The position numbers and the translations under genes were made by a program. Shown one piece after another: positions 46,445 through 58,909 of a DNA stretch of 64,000 bases. The notes under the pieces were generated by a model. It was not told the DNA's origin, did no database searches, and worked only from the letters and a program-made list of their open reading frames with translations. Each line of letters starts with the position of its first letter. The first letter of the stretch is position 1. The DNA comes from Rhyacophila brunnea (lineage: Eukaryota > Arthropoda > Insecta > Trichoptera > Rhyacophilidae), in assembly GCA_022495005.1 (NCBI GenBank), contig JAGYXB010000557.1, positions 930,001-994,000 on the forward strand, in the 5' to 3' direction.

Positions 46445-46700
46445 ATCTTCATCAGTCGGGGTAAATCCACTGCTGTATGAAGGCCTCCCCTAGCTCCTTC
46501 CACTCTTCTTGATCGCGAGTTCTACATATGTCCACTGAACTTTATGCCCTGTGGTCGTTTAGTGCCCCTGGGGTACCACTGTATTACGGCATTTATCTAG
46601 CAGTTGTCGACTTGCCGAGCGACATATCCATCCCATTGCCATTTCACCTGCTTGGCGACCTCTATCACATCGCGTACTCTCGTATGGCCTCGTTACCCAT
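46445..46700 (-). pseudogene. 3' relic of a second LINE family
   Basis: On the minus strand, with stops and shifts, blocks resembling VAKQVKWQWDGYVARQVDN, IQWYPRGTKRPQG and RVEGARGGLHTAVDL appear. These parallel the C-terminal end of insect LINE polyproteins (LKW.WAGH.AR..D.RW, PR..KR..GRP, W..L.EAF..QW). It differs from the 41471 LINE. Several in-frame stops show it is dead. The 70-codon plus-strand frame at 46528 is its shadow. Confidence 0.6.
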
Positions 46701-48326
46701 TGGTTTCTTTTGTCGTCTTTTCGCGTTATATACAATGTAAATTAATATAATTAAGTATAATACCTACTTATACCTATATTTTAATTGTATGATATAAATT
46801 TACTAATAGAAGCCACTATAAAAAATGCATACATTACTTAATTATTATTCGTATTTTTAATTCAATAATATAACACTTTTTTAATGAAAAAAAATTAAAA
46901 AAACTTCTGAAACATTGGTAGGTACATAAAAAACTATTCGCAATTATTTATAGAATACAGTTCGATCAGATAACTTTATGCATAGGTAGAGCCATTTCCC
47001 CGTAAGTAAAGTTTGCAAGTTAGAATCCCAATTTTTCGAGAATGTTAATGATAATATGTATATACATATTAGTAAAATCTTCCTTTTATGTATGTTTCTG
47101 AGGTTTTTCAAAATTAACTGTGTATTTTTAAATTACATATTACTTATAATATAATAAACAACAACTATCCAATTCTTGTATAATTTCGCACTACGAAATG
47201 TTAACACATTGTGCAATACAGAGATAAATTTGATATTCCACGACTGTAAAAGCTCCAGAAGTGTATTTCCTTGGCCTACTCCACAACGCAATCAAACAAA
47301 AGCTTCTTGCGGGATGCTACGACATCTCAGATTCTTCAGCTGGCAGCTAATATAGTGAAACCATGAAAGAGGCAAGGAGACCACGTGCGCCTACGGGCGG
47401 CAATCCGCCCGAGACGTGATCCACCGCCCTACACGTACGACAAAGGGGCGCAACCCCGGTCGCCCACTCCATACGGCCGCCGCCGCCCACAGTGACAAAC
47501 TTCGCCTGAGATTCGGAACGATACGGGCTAAGCTGTGAAAAGCTGGATTTTATTTATGGAAAATATTATGGTGGTATAATGCAAGTATTTCGAGTAGGCT
47601 GTGATCTACTATCCAGTATCAAAACTGACAAAATGAACTATCACATTCCCCCAGTATCATTATGTAACTTGAACAAACGTATATTTGGCTGAGGACAGAG
47701 CGTTATAGGCATATATATATGTGGTGGCATATTATATATTGACGTACCTATTGTACGTGCTTGGACAATGTTAAATGCAAATATTTGCTACACACAATTG
47801 TTCACTATTTATAGGCGCAAAACGTCGATTATTAGTGCAAAGTGTAATGTTACCTTCGTTTTACTAGATCCGTCTAGCGCAGTACCAAGCATGCAGGTTA
47901 ATTAATAAAATTTACTGATAATTTACATTCATAAGTTAAAAGTGTTTTGAATAAGCACATCTGCAACAATATAATATTTATAATACAAGGCTATTATACG
48001 TTGCCATACTAACTATACATATTAAAGTGAACAAGCACGTAAGCAAAAAAAAAAGATCGTAATAGACATGAACGAACATCTGCAATTAGCAGCCTTATTG
48101 CAATAGAGATAGTCAATTTTTAAGATTATGTATTTTTACAATATAATATGTAAACAATTTTACTGTAGATAGGTTGGCCGAATAGGACAGCAATGTAACA
48201 AAAGACGTGAAAGTAGGTTTGCAATAGGTACACGTAGATTTTAAACCACATTCATATAATATGTGTTATAGATTGCTGGATCGTTTACGAGATTTTTCAT
48301 AATACGAAAATACATTAACGCTTTCG
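46701..48326. other. Stretch with one CpG-rich island
   Basis: Positions 47370-47520 are strongly GC/CpG-rich (for example CGGGCGGCAATCCGCCCG, GGCCGCCGCCGCCCACAG) within AT-rich DNA. No protein domain was recognised on either strand. The inverted CGGGCGG/CCGCCCG pair is a short hairpin. It might be a promoter or noncoding exon. Confidence 0.3.
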
Positions 48327-48439
48327 CTGCTGAAGAGATAATGAGATTTTAATTGCCCCCTTTAAAATGCACGTTAATTACATCGATCGGCCGCCTGGTC
48401 ATTACGCGCCGTATGCGTCTTCCGCGTCCAAAGTATTAA
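48327..48439 (+). repeat. 113-bp conserved repeat, copy B
   Basis: Same length as copy A at 30994-31106, without gaps and with four substitutions, in the same orientation. Flanking sequences are unrelated. Confidence 0.9.
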
Positions 48440-48779
48440 TATATTATTTAATAGGTTAGTACTTATGTACGTAAACGACTGCAACCAGCGTAAGGTATCA
48501 CAAAATGATTAAGTACTTAGGTATATGTATATTACATATCACACAATGGACAACAAATGATACACGTGGAAATAATATAATTAATACGTGAAAGAAACGT
48601 GTGTTTTATACGCGAATGAAGTAATATAATTAAGTATAGTCAAGAATGACAACAATGCAAATAATAGGGTCGTATTAAAAGATTGTGAGAGACGTAAGAT
48701 ATTCTATCCTTGACATGTTTCCTACTTACCTCTTTTAAACTTCGTAAAGTTTGCGCCCGAGAAGTTTTAAAAACGTAAG

Positions 48780-49015
48780 GATACTCGCTCGTGGAGCCTT
48801 TTAGTCAAAAAGCTTTTACAGATCGCAGTATTGGCAAATAGCAATAGCATGGCGCGTTTCGAGAAAACCTACACCGCGAGCAAACACAGCAACTAACGGC
48901 ATCACTGCTACCGGTGGTAACACGTTACGGATTGCATTTATAATACCGGTTGTATGGGACGTTCGCACACGCCACGTAGCGTACGACTAACGCATCCACT
49001 CTTGGTACCCAGGTG
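48780..49015 (-). promoter_or_regulatory. Possible core promoter region
   Basis: The segment has normal rather than AT-rich composition with several CG words. On the minus strand ATTATAAATGC (about 48942-48932) resembles a TATA box. No downstream start or exon is recognised and no initiator is certain. It lies upstream of the Phactr exons in their orientation but about 19 kb away. Speculative. Confidence 0.15.
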
Positions 49016-49085
49016 CGTAGCTACAGCCAGTAAACAAATAAATATATACCTAAATTATATTACGGATAGCAATTTCGGTTGTAAC

Positions 49086-49706
49086 TAGAGTTGGGTTTCG
49101 GGAATTCTCGAGAAATTTACAAGATTTTCCATCCCGAATCTCGAGAATTGAAATTTTGAACATTTCGGGAAATCCCGGATCTCAAGAATCTTTTCTCGGG
49201 ATTCGGGATTTCTTTATTACCAATATTAATTGAAAAAAAGATTTTCTATATGAAAAAAGTGGACAGGAAACACAAAACGTTCAAAGGGTGATCGGGGCAT
49301 TTAACACAATTAGCCAACGTCGACTCAAAATGAGCGCAATTTTTGCAACCTCAGGGAATTATGTGTCTCAAAAGCGTACGCGATTGTCAGACGCAGCGAC
49401 TGACAGTCTGTGTTTTTTGAAATGTCTCAAAAGCGTACGCGATTGTCAGACGCAGCGACTGACAGTCTGTGTTTTTTGAAATTCAATTTTAATAAGTAAT
49501 GTTTTGAATTATTTTTGTTTTCCTTCTTCTATTTTGTTTGTCTTCTTAAATAAATAAAAAAAATCATATTTTTTTGGAATTTGTCTGTTTTACACTGATT
49601 TTAGGATTTTTACAGGCTTTCTTTAAATTTTCCGATATCTCAAGAATCCTTTTGTGGAAATCCCGAATCTCGAGATTGAGATTTTCTCGGGAAATACCCA
49701 GCTCTA
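49086..49706 (+). mobile_element. Internally deleted hAT with TAGAGYTGGGT termini
   Basis: TAGAGTTGGGTTTCGGGA at the left and ATACCCAGCTCTA at the right are inverted, flanked by the perfect 8-bp duplication GTTGTAAC (49078-49085, 49707-49714). Subterminal TCTCGAGAA and TCCCGAATCTCGAGA motifs recur at both ends. It keeps the extreme C-terminal end of a transposase (49330-49481). Confidence 0.93.
49288..49481 (+). pseudogene. hAT transposase C-terminal remnant with 59-bp duplication
   Basis: The frame reads ATSGNYVSQKRTRLSDAATD then SLCFLK, the usual C-terminal end of hAT transposases (AG...S.KR.RL....LDAL.FL+). A 59-bp segment (49364-49422) is repeated in tandem (49423-49481). Because 59 is not a multiple of three, the second unit is read out of frame. 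It is a remnant without function. Confidence 0.7.
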
Positions 49707-49784
49707 GTTGTAACAGATTTCACTTGGTTTAATTCGTCGGTAAAAACAATTACTACATAATATGAATAAACTATTTTTTTTATT

Positions 49785-49960
49785 CAACGAATAATTAATT
49801 CACAAGACTTAAAAATGTTTATTCGAGAAAATCTTGAATGTGGGCGGCGGAACTGGAACCCTCATCCAGTTAAGCATATTGACTGTTGGATGATGGATGC
49901 GGGTTCGAATCCCGCCGTATTTAAGATTTTTTCTAATATCTATATGAATGTATGTTTCTA
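49785..49960 (+). repeat. tRNA-like SINE/foldback unit
   Basis: ATTCAACGAATAATTAATTC then ACAAGACTTAAAAAT at the left is the reverse complement of the SINE tail at 22060-22085. The centre carries GATGCGGGTTCGAATCCCGC, a perfect T-stem with B box, followed by CGTATTTAAGATTTTTTCTA in plus orientation. GGATGAGGG-type complementarity (CCCTCATCC near 49858 with GGATGATGG near 49888) may be the remains of another stem. Again inverted SINE parts are joined around a tRNA-like core. Confidence 0.6.
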
Positions 49961-52900
49961 ATCTGTTTTCAATTAATATTCTCTATGTTGGCTGTTTTTA
50001 TGCATTGGCGGTCTGTTGCAATATAATGGCTTTGACTATTTCTCTAAGTACAGATATTTGGCCATCCAAATGATATTTGCCCACAATATGTGTTAAATAA
50101 ATAAATAATGTATTAAAATGTGGGTATTGTAATTTGACAATCGCTACGCCAGCGATAGTGACAAAAGTGTGAGGTTTATCAGACGATAGTAGAAGCAAAG
50201 TTTTCTTTCGATATACAGTGAAAGAAAGTCAATCGACGCGGAGCCGCGAGGAAGACGACAGGAGCGATGCGATAAGTAGGACACTTTTCCAACTGCTTTC
50301 CTGGCTGCCGGCGTCTATCGGAGATGGCGTTTCGAGATACAAGAACACCTACTATTTTCTTATCTCTTGTATATTACATTCGCCTGCTACGTGTGCATCG
50401 AGCGAACCCGTTATAACGGGAGCAAGATAAATGAGACGAAATACGGAAAACGTTTCACGGTTGGAGTGACAATAAAATATAATGAACTTGTCAATCACAA
50501 TTCCTCAGCTTCAGGTGAGATGTGTATTTGAATAGTTCATGACGTACACCCAGCGTATTGCGAATTGACCATTGAAATTGATATCCAATGTAAAATAAGA
50601 AACAACGTGAAATAATATTTAAGAAATTGAATGCTAAAACAAATTAATACAATAGAAATGCGAAAGCCAGTCGCCATCGACAATATTAACTTGTTTGGCG
50701 TGGGGGTTAATAAATTCACCACAATAAAACCCATTGTTACGGTACCAATCAGAAACAGCCTGGGATTTTGGCCGATGCACGAACGACTTGGCTTACGGAA
50801 GCCAAGTCAATTGGAAAGTGTCTAAAGTTGCCATAAATGATAAAAAAAAAATATTTTACAAAAGTTTCGGAACCCCTTTTTCAGGGGTGAAGTGTATGCC
50901 AAAGATTACTATACAAATTCTTATTTTAGAGCCACTTAGTATGTTTCCAACTATAGATTATTAGATAGGTACCTATGTCAAATGAATTACATATACCTAT
51001 ATAAATATTCCAGATCTTTCATATTATGTTGTAAAATATGTACATAATATGAAATAAAAATCATTTCATTCGGATAAATAGGTATAATCAACTTGTTACC
51101 ATTTACATAAAACCGCATACAAGGTAGCCAAAGAGCTACCCGAGGCCCTTAATTTAAATACCTACTTACTATTTCATAAGTAGTATAGGCAATAACTAGC
51201 ACGACGATCGCTACATGTCATTTTGACAAGGGAGGCTTCCTATTTAATATATTGCTAAGAAGCATCAAAAATCGTTGTCAGATTTTCTTTAACAATTTCC
51301 TCATTCCGCCAATAAGCAATAAACCTCCTGCCAAAGCAGTATCCAACAGGAACATCTAATTTACAAAAGAAAGAAGACAAGTCCATTTTATACGATCATT
51401 ATACGCTTTTTTTATATATAAGTATAAAAATAAAATTCCTAGAGAGTTACGCAAACTTTTAAATCGGACATACTATTATCAATTCAATTTCGCTTTGAAG
51501 GGATAAAAGTCCCTTATTTAATATATTACGTAGTGTCACCTTCCATGCCTCGTGATTCTAGTTTGTAACCCGACGGGACCCTCCGTTTCTCGCCCGAGAT
51601 CTTTAATTTACGATATTAACCCCTAACAATGGCCATACATAGGCAGATCTTAGTGATACATTTAGTATAATGGGAAAGTAATTGCGTTTCTAGTTGTTCA
51701 TAATACTTACGAGTACCTAAGCCTATTTTACACAAACACGTGATTCGGAAGTTCGTTGATTTTTAATCCTATAACCCGTTTGAGATCAGGCAGTAAGGAT
51801 CGCAATCGAAGACAGATTTTTAATCCCGAGATTTCGGTATTTTTTCAATCCCAGGATTCTAGAACATTTTTAAAATATTCGAATAATGTCAACAATATTC
51901 TAAGCGGGACCACCAATTATTATTGTAAAAGTAAGTGCAATTTACCAATAGGTAATAAGAACATTAATTTATAAAGAGATCTATCTTTAAATAATATTAG
52001 GAAAAGATTTTGTGAAACTAGCCCCTCCTCTATGAGTATACGTTTTTATGAACAATCCACATTGAGTATAATAAATAAAATTATTGAACTTCAGATGGAG
52101 ATGTTGTAGTGCACAATACATACTTAATGAATAAAATACATAAACCATAGGTTTCTAATAAAAACTACAGATTTCAACAAAAATACACTAAAATTATTTT
52201 TTTGTACAGGAGAAAAGCGGCGTCAATTTACATAATAAGTAGGTATGAATCAAAAATAGAGTCGACAAAAATATTTAGATGCTACAAACAAGCCATGTAT
52301 GCTGACAAAAATTACAGTAGTTTTTTACTAAAATAAACCTCAATTATTTATCGCTCGGGAAAGAAACAGTCTCCATTTACGAAATGGAGTATATGGCATG
52401 GTAAATGGAATGTACGAATCTAAATTTAAATAATTAAAAATACCAGAATATTTAGTATGTAGCAGAATTATTTATTTGATATCGAATTTCAATTGAAACT
52501 GAAAATCTTCTGTTACTTAAATGTATAGGACATAGGTATCTACACTATAAGTAGGCAAATGTAAATACATCCTCACCAGTGGCAAAGAATGACTTTTTAA
52601 AGTAGGTAGGTTATGGGGGTTATAGTGCTGGTGCATATTATGTAGGAACTATAGGAATATGTTATTACTACTGACGAATACGTACACACTGATGTCAACG
52701 TAGAATTAAAAAATAAAAGACGATAAGTAAATAAATAGTTTTTAAAATTTAATGAAATCTTAAATAAAAAAATGTGAGATAATGAATCCATTTTGCTTTT
52801 AAAAATATCTTAAATTAAATATGATTGTAACGGCGAAAAAAAACTTTATAATATTATTTATTGTCTCAAAGGCTAATAATGTAAAGATTGTAAAGCCTTC

Positions 52901-53940
52901 AACCGTCATGCGATTTGCCAATCTGTTACAATAATTTACCGGTAGATATCAGGATATTCTATATAAACACATGATACATTTACGTACAAATTATTACAGC
53001 CTTTGAGCACACAAGTATTCGTGGTAAATATACAACTGTCGGTAGGTACACATATTGCAACGAATATTACTTTACAGATATTACTTACGAATATTACCTT
53101 TGTTAGTCTGTTACTGATAAAATCTAATATAAAATTTATTTGTATTAATGTAGGCATTAACTTCCTAGTCTTTGCCTATTATACTTAATGGATAAGAAAT
53201 CCGTTAGTTTACAGCGCTATAGCATTGGTTTTGTATGCATAGATTTACTTGTACTTATACGAGGGCGAAAATGGTGTGAAAGGCTAGACAAGTAAAAGGG
53301 AAGTGTGCGATTTCCCCGCGGCCATCTTTCAATTGATCGATTTAGCTTTTACTTTACTCTTGCAAAAAAACAGCAAAAATTTCGAAAAGAAACGTTTTTG
53401 GCTATGTGTTCACCATGTTTGTAGAATATTATAACGATTTGAATGTAAGTAGGTAGCGACGGCGGTACGAAGTGGGTAGTGATAAATTACATCATTATTC
53501 GCAAATTTGAAATATGGGATTCTGGCAGTAAGCCTTGCAATGAAAAAATTTCATACACAAATACGTAGTGTAAGTATTTAGTCTTTAGTGTCTAGCATTT
53601 AAAATGGAAGAGAGGGAAGTTTCTAATAACTAATCAACCCCGGACATTAAAAACAAAACCTACATTGTACAATGTTGACAGATTAAATTGTGTTTATTAA
53701 GTTTGCAGGTAAAACAAAGAACTCCCTAATCGAGAAAGCAGTTTAGCTACCATAATATTATTTACTACATCTTCAAATAATTATTTTTAATAAAGTGATC
53801 TTTAATTGATTGGAATTGTTCATTAAAACTAATTATAACATACACAGTCGTCGGATATGTACCTAGGTACATAAGTATATAACAGTAAACGTTTTCAACA
53901 GAGGGTCCCAAAAACGGATGATAACTAAATATGACAGCGG
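49961..53940. other. Long stretch without recognised genes
   Basis: Positions 50200-50440 are the only part with balanced composition (70-codon plus frame, unrecognised; possibly promoter or exon sequence). ATCCCGAGATTTCGG and ATCCCAGGATTCTAG at 51825-51860 recall subterminal motifs of the 13365 hAT family, but no termini are visible. Paired frames near 52936-53188 are AT-driven. Otherwise AT-rich and featureless to my reading. Confidence 0.35.
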
Positions 53941-53946
53941 GTCTTA

Positions 53947-54253
53947 GGCCCGTTTCAGACGGGACACCGGTGTCGCGCTCGTATATAATAAGGAGGCCTT
54001 TGTATTCGAATAAAAGGGCCTTTGTATTATGTTTATGAACGCCCCGAGCTAATGAGTCGAAGCGTGTCCAGTACACTTTCCCGTCGGCCGTTACATTCTC
54101 AAGCCGCCGATACACATGTTTTTATGACCGCAGCCGGTTTTATGTTCTAATTTATATCGCGTTGACTCATTAGCTCTGGGCGTTCATAGACATAATACAA
54201 AGGCCTCCTCATTACATACGAGCGCGACACCGGTGTCCCGTCTGAAACGGGGG
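53947..54253. mobile_element. PIF/Harbinger-like MITE
   Basis: GGCCCGTTTCAGACGGGACA at the left and TGTCCCGTCTGAAACGGGGG at the right begin imperfect inverted arms of more than 100 bp (GAGGCCTTTGTATT and AGCTAATGAGTC recur inverted). TTA lies on both outer edges (53944-53946, 54254-54256), the 3-bp duplication of Harbinger elements. The left arm contains an internal partial repeat of GGCCTTTGTATT. The 116-codon minus-strand frame across the left half is not a gene. Confidence 0.87.
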
Positions 54254-54256
54254 TTA

Positions 54257-55859
54257 GTCAAAGACTATATTAAATATATTATATTGAATCTTATAATTGT
54301 ATACTTCCAGTACATCTAGAAACTTGAATAGCAACATAGGTTACCTATTGGTTAATGTTTATATCATGTATACTAGTCGACCATTACAAGCTGCCGTTCA
54401 ATGCGGTGTCATCCTGAAATGTTGATATTTCAGTATTTTTGAGAATACCAATAAGTAAATTAATAATTAATTAAAATAATATACAATAATTTATAACAAT
54501 ATAATATTATATTATATATTATGTAGTACTTAATAGGAAACGCTTTAATCCGTTCCAGTTAGTTACTTGTTATTAATCGCAATACAGTATTACACTTACA
54601 TTTAAAAGCATGTTATCAAATTTTTGGAAGGCACTGATTTTAACTTTAAATTTAAATTGTAGACATATTTTATTAGCCCGAGTATAAAGTGTATATCACA
54701 AATGAATCAAAGAAATTCATCGTGAACCTCCATCCAGTCCATTCATTATTTCACTGCGATTCATGGTTTTATAGAGAAAATACAAGTTGTACACTCGTCC
54801 GGACTTAATTATTTATTAAATTATTTGCAATGCAATGAATGATACACAAAATTCCAATGAATCAGTTTTTACAGAAAATATGATGTAACATTACAGTAGG
54901 TATACAGTGGGAAAAAACTTTAAATAAGTGTTGCAATTCTAAAATAAGAATATCTAGAGAATATTATTTTAATTATAAAAGACACATAAACGTGCAACGG
55001 CCTTAGTATGCACACGAAAATGGTTTTTAATTCCAATTACAGTAGACACATGACACATCTCGAGCCGGCCGCGTGTCAGAAGCACAAAATTATGTCAACC
55101 CTAGATATATCTGATGTACCTAGTTACTTACATTATCTACTGTATAGGTACTGAACTTAACTTGCGGTAGGGAATTTTCGTGTCATCATGAAATGGAAGA
55201 CTTAAGGGACTTGATAATTTTAATAAAGTAGAAGTAGATGGTCAGCAGTAAATTTTATGATATTTAATGAAGATCATAAAGCCCAAAAACACGATACCTA
55301 TGATGTGGAAAATGAATAACTTAAAGTAGATCGGTACAATTGTATGATGTAACATCGATTCGCTCACTAGGTTCGCTCGTTCGAGCATCTTTCACTAATG
55401 ATGTTGAATTCGCAAAGTCTCAGCGAAGAATCGCAGCAAATACGGAACACGTCGGGTTAACTATGGCTCCACTGTCAGAACTCATAAATAATTCCAAATA
55501 ATTTTCCATTATGCATGTGGAATTATTTGCATGATACTGATGAACGAGGAAATACTTCACGACGTGAAAATGAACTGGGAATAATTTCGACACTGCGAAA
55601 TAAAACGGTGACTATTTTTTATACTAGAGACGTTTGATGACTACAAAAATGGTGGCGACATTAAATTTCCAGTAGAAAGACATTTTATTAAATAAAATAA
55701 AACACAATATACAATACGTATTAAACGTAATTTATTAACGATCTTGATGGGGTTCATTTGCTTAAGGAGACATTCTCGACTGATACAAAAATATATCAGT
55801 ACTGTTAAGTATCCTACAGTTTTAAACTAACAATAAGTATTTATAAATGAATTATTAGG
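54257..55859. other. Stretch without recognised genes
   Basis: AT-rich. No TIR, tRNA or coding signal recognised. Confidence 0.35.
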
Positions 55860-55861
55860 TA

Positions 55862-56853
55862 GAGGAAAAGGTGGTATCTTGGCCCACTGCTACTAAATTG
55901 GCCCCCCTAAGATTTTCGTATTTCTGATAATGCCATCTAGCGGTGTATCATGAAATATCGTTCTCCTGTGTACCACGAGTCTAGGGAATCACGATTACTC
56001 CGCGTGAAGCGTACGCGTCGTCAATGTCGGGCATTCTTGTCACAACAGTGTTTGTTGATATATTCATCGGCATCGTCGGCTGCTCTCGTGACCGGGTCGC
56101 CGTACAAAGCTGGCTTAGAAGATTCTATGAAGAAAGCTGAACTTAAGCAATCAGTAATGGAAGAAGCTGGGCCTAGTCATGGAAGGGTTAACCGAGGCCG
56201 TGGTGGTGGTCGCGGTTATGCTAGAGGCAGGGGAGCTAACAATACAGCAAAACGACGTCGCATGAGTTCTGACTCAGAAACAATTGAAGAATCTGGGCCT
56301 CCGAGCTCTGCCTCGGATATATCCGATATGAAAACTCCTGGTGCGCCTCTTGAAGATGCAGATGCGATATGCATGTTTTGCAGGTAACCTTATTCCATGG
56401 ACCAACGTAGTGAAATTTGGATTCAGTGTCTTATTTGTCACGTATAGGCACACAGAGAATGCACATCGTGCGGAAAAAAAAATATGTGTAATTTTTGATT
56501 AAATACCTAATTAAAAATGAGAAGATTACAAATTGTTTGAGTGATTCTGTAATATTTAATGCTTAGTTACTAGTCTATACTGTCATCGACAAAAATATCT
56601 TGGTAAATTTCGATGGGGGCCATATATTACCCTCACATTTTTCAAAAATAGGAAAACTTTGTTTTTTAGAAATACATGTTTAATATAATTCAATTGTTTT
56701 ATTTTTGGTTCCACGTTTTAGCAGACACAAACTTAATATTTTATCTTCACTTTAAGCGAAAATTTAGAGCAGTTAGAATAAAAACTCGTATTTTATGAAG
56801 AAAAAACAAAGTGGGGGGCCACAATACCACCTCTTCAATACCACCTCTTCATC
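55862..56853 (+). mobile_element. pogo/Tigger-like transposon, internally deleted
   Basis: GAGGAAAAGGTGGTATCTTGG at the left is mirrored at the right by CCACAATACCACCTCTTC (followed by a tandem second AATACCACCTCTTC and ATC). TA flanks both ends (55860-55861, 56854-56855), the Tc1/mariner-pogo duplication. The interior codes for the C-terminal part of a transposase-like protein with a zinc-finger tail; the catalytic DDE region is missing. Confidence 0.75.
55950..56498 (+). pseudogene. pogo-like transposase tail with PHD-like zinc finger, two stops
   Basis: The first 145 codons end with a basic RGRGGGRGYARGRG stretch, an acidic/serine-rich SSDSETIEESGPPSSASDIS segment and CMFC. A stop (TAA, 56385) follows, but the same frame continues with IWIQCLICHV, another stop (TAG, 56445) and AHRECTSCG before ending at TGA 56498. 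CxxC...W.QC..C...AH..C...C is the Cys/His pattern found at the C-terminal end of many insect pogo-like transposases. It lies between the element's inverted termini. Confidence 0.65.
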
Positions 56854-56905
56854 TACTTCTTTCTGGCTATAAAAAATGTCAAAATAATTAGACCTTAATG
56901 AGAAT

Positions 56906-57415
56906 AATTACAAGATAAAAAGAACTTTTTATATACCACGTTTTAAATTTTCTGTTGAATCATAATATGATTATTGTCAAGTTTATATTATAAACTTGAA
57001 AATTCTATGTCTTAATAAAAACATTTTATTGTACTTGGTAGAAATACTGAATAAATATAGAATACATAAATGTCATTTTGACATTTCATATTGATTTCCA
57101 TAGTAACGCACGTATTTATTAATAATTTAGTTGCTAGGACCCCCATAGCAACCAACAATAACTTTCCATACAAAACAGAATTAACTGAAAATGAATTCAA
57201 TTCTGCTTAAAGATGACTAAAAGTATTAAAAGAATGCATTGTAGTCGTGTTCTGATATATTCTAAAAGTTTGAAATGTCTAGTCGGGAAGTAAGTTAAAA
57301 ATCTTCAATCGTCCAATACAAATCTTGGACAAACAAGAAAAAATATGTAGTGGACACACAAGAAAAAATTAGCACTGGACAAACAAGAATACGAGCTAAT
57401 AAAAACGTGGTAATA
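56906..57415 (+). repeat. ~490-bp interspersed repeat, copy 3 of 4
   Basis: Starts AATTACAAGATAAAAAGAAC; ends near AAAAACGTGGTAATA. Contains a local expansion of GGACA.ACAAGAA units near 57330-57392, where a single GGACAAACAAGAA occurs in other copies. Confidence 0.85.
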
Positions 57416-58909
57416 ATAAAAAAGGAATTAAATCAATCAAAATTCATGCATAGGTAAATCATTTAATAATTATTACCAAAATTTCCGTGAAATCAACGAT
57501 AATAAATGAACCCCTGATTGTTAGCAATAATATGATTAAAATAATAATAATTTTCCCTGTTCGACTAACTTAAGCAGTGTATATTTATAGTTTCGCGTGA
57601 TATTATATTACATAAAATTTTATCAAACAATTAATGTTTTCTCACAAAGGGTGAATGGGAATACTTACATTACTTTTACAAGTAGTCTTTAGAAAAAAAT
57701 CGTTTAACCCCTAACTGTTATGGGTGTTTTCAGTGAAAGAGAGAGAATTAATTGAGTTAGTATTTACTTGGTAGAATTCTACCAAGCATATTTTCATTTC
57801 TTTTAAAGAGAGAGAAGTCATAAATTTCCATAACAAGGATAAAAAGATTATTACAATTTATTATTATCCACAACCGATATTTGAAAAGATTAACGTACAT
57901 CGTTCTCACCACACAAATCAACGTGATAATTATTATTGTTAATCCAGCTAGGATTCCAGTCCAATAATAATGTTAAACCGTTAATGCGAAGTGCTACCGA
58001 CTCCCCTACGGCGGCGGCGACTGTCGTACCTACTATTAACTGGACTAAAACAATACATTGATCTGGCCAAACACAGCGTGTAATCTTATTCATCGGTGCT
58101 GCAGTACTGAATTCACAAACATTATTCTGCATGGGAAATCCACCGTAGGGCACGTCTGCTCGTTAGAGCGAGAGATCGAAACGTCCACAGCGTAACCTGC
58201 TACGACTATCTACGGTTATATAACCCTCGCTGTTGAAATTATTGTCAACGCATCGATTATAAATTGATATCACGAACAGCAATTCTGCTGAAATCAATTT
58301 TTTCACGATTGCTATTAAATTGTAGACTTCCTATGTATTACTTTGTAGTTGCCCAATCCGTTCTATATTTTATGCCGCCCATTTAACAACAATCGAACGA
58401 CTTAAAGAACGGGATATTATTTGTTTGTATATAACACGGCAAGCAGATAAAATAACTTATACTGAATCTGCCATACTTTAATTATGTAAAACAAGCCCAT
58501 CACGCTTCGCACCATCTTCACACCATCTTAAGTTACACTCCACTATTTTAACATTCCAAAAAAAATTGAATTCTCGGAAACAAAAAAAAATATAAACACA
58601 TAACAATTAGTTACAAACTACGCACCGTTATAGTCTCAAATTTATGAATAAAATTCAATACTCAGTACACAGGTAGGTACTATTATGTTTCGAAGATAAA
58701 CATTTTTCGTTTCTGCTGTACGATTCTAACATAGATATCCAGTAAATATGAAGTCACTCGTGTGTCCTACTATGTAGTTTTTAAATATAGGTAGGTACGT
58801 ATGATATTACCATGTGCGTATTAGATCGACACGTAATGAGAAAACAAAAAATCCCCTATGGTCTGCTCATACGAATTGCATTCTTATAAAAAAATTCCGA
58901 TGGTTGTTG
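57416..58909. other. Stretch without recognised genes
   Basis: The 87-codon minus frame at 57890-58153 is open through a CpG-rich patch (CTCCCCTACGGCGGCGGCGA) and reads as a hydrophobic segment (IVLVQLIVGTTVAAAVGESV) with no family I recognise. It may be a relic or chance. The remainder is AT-rich. Confidence 0.3.

Noticed and set aside
49845..49920. Functional tRNA gene
   Set aside because: Only the T-arm is well formed; the D-arm and acceptor stem do not pair, and SINE tail pieces flank it.
53765..54115. 116-codon minus-strand ORF
   Set aside because: Half of it lies inside the Harbinger-like MITE arm and there is no recognised domain.
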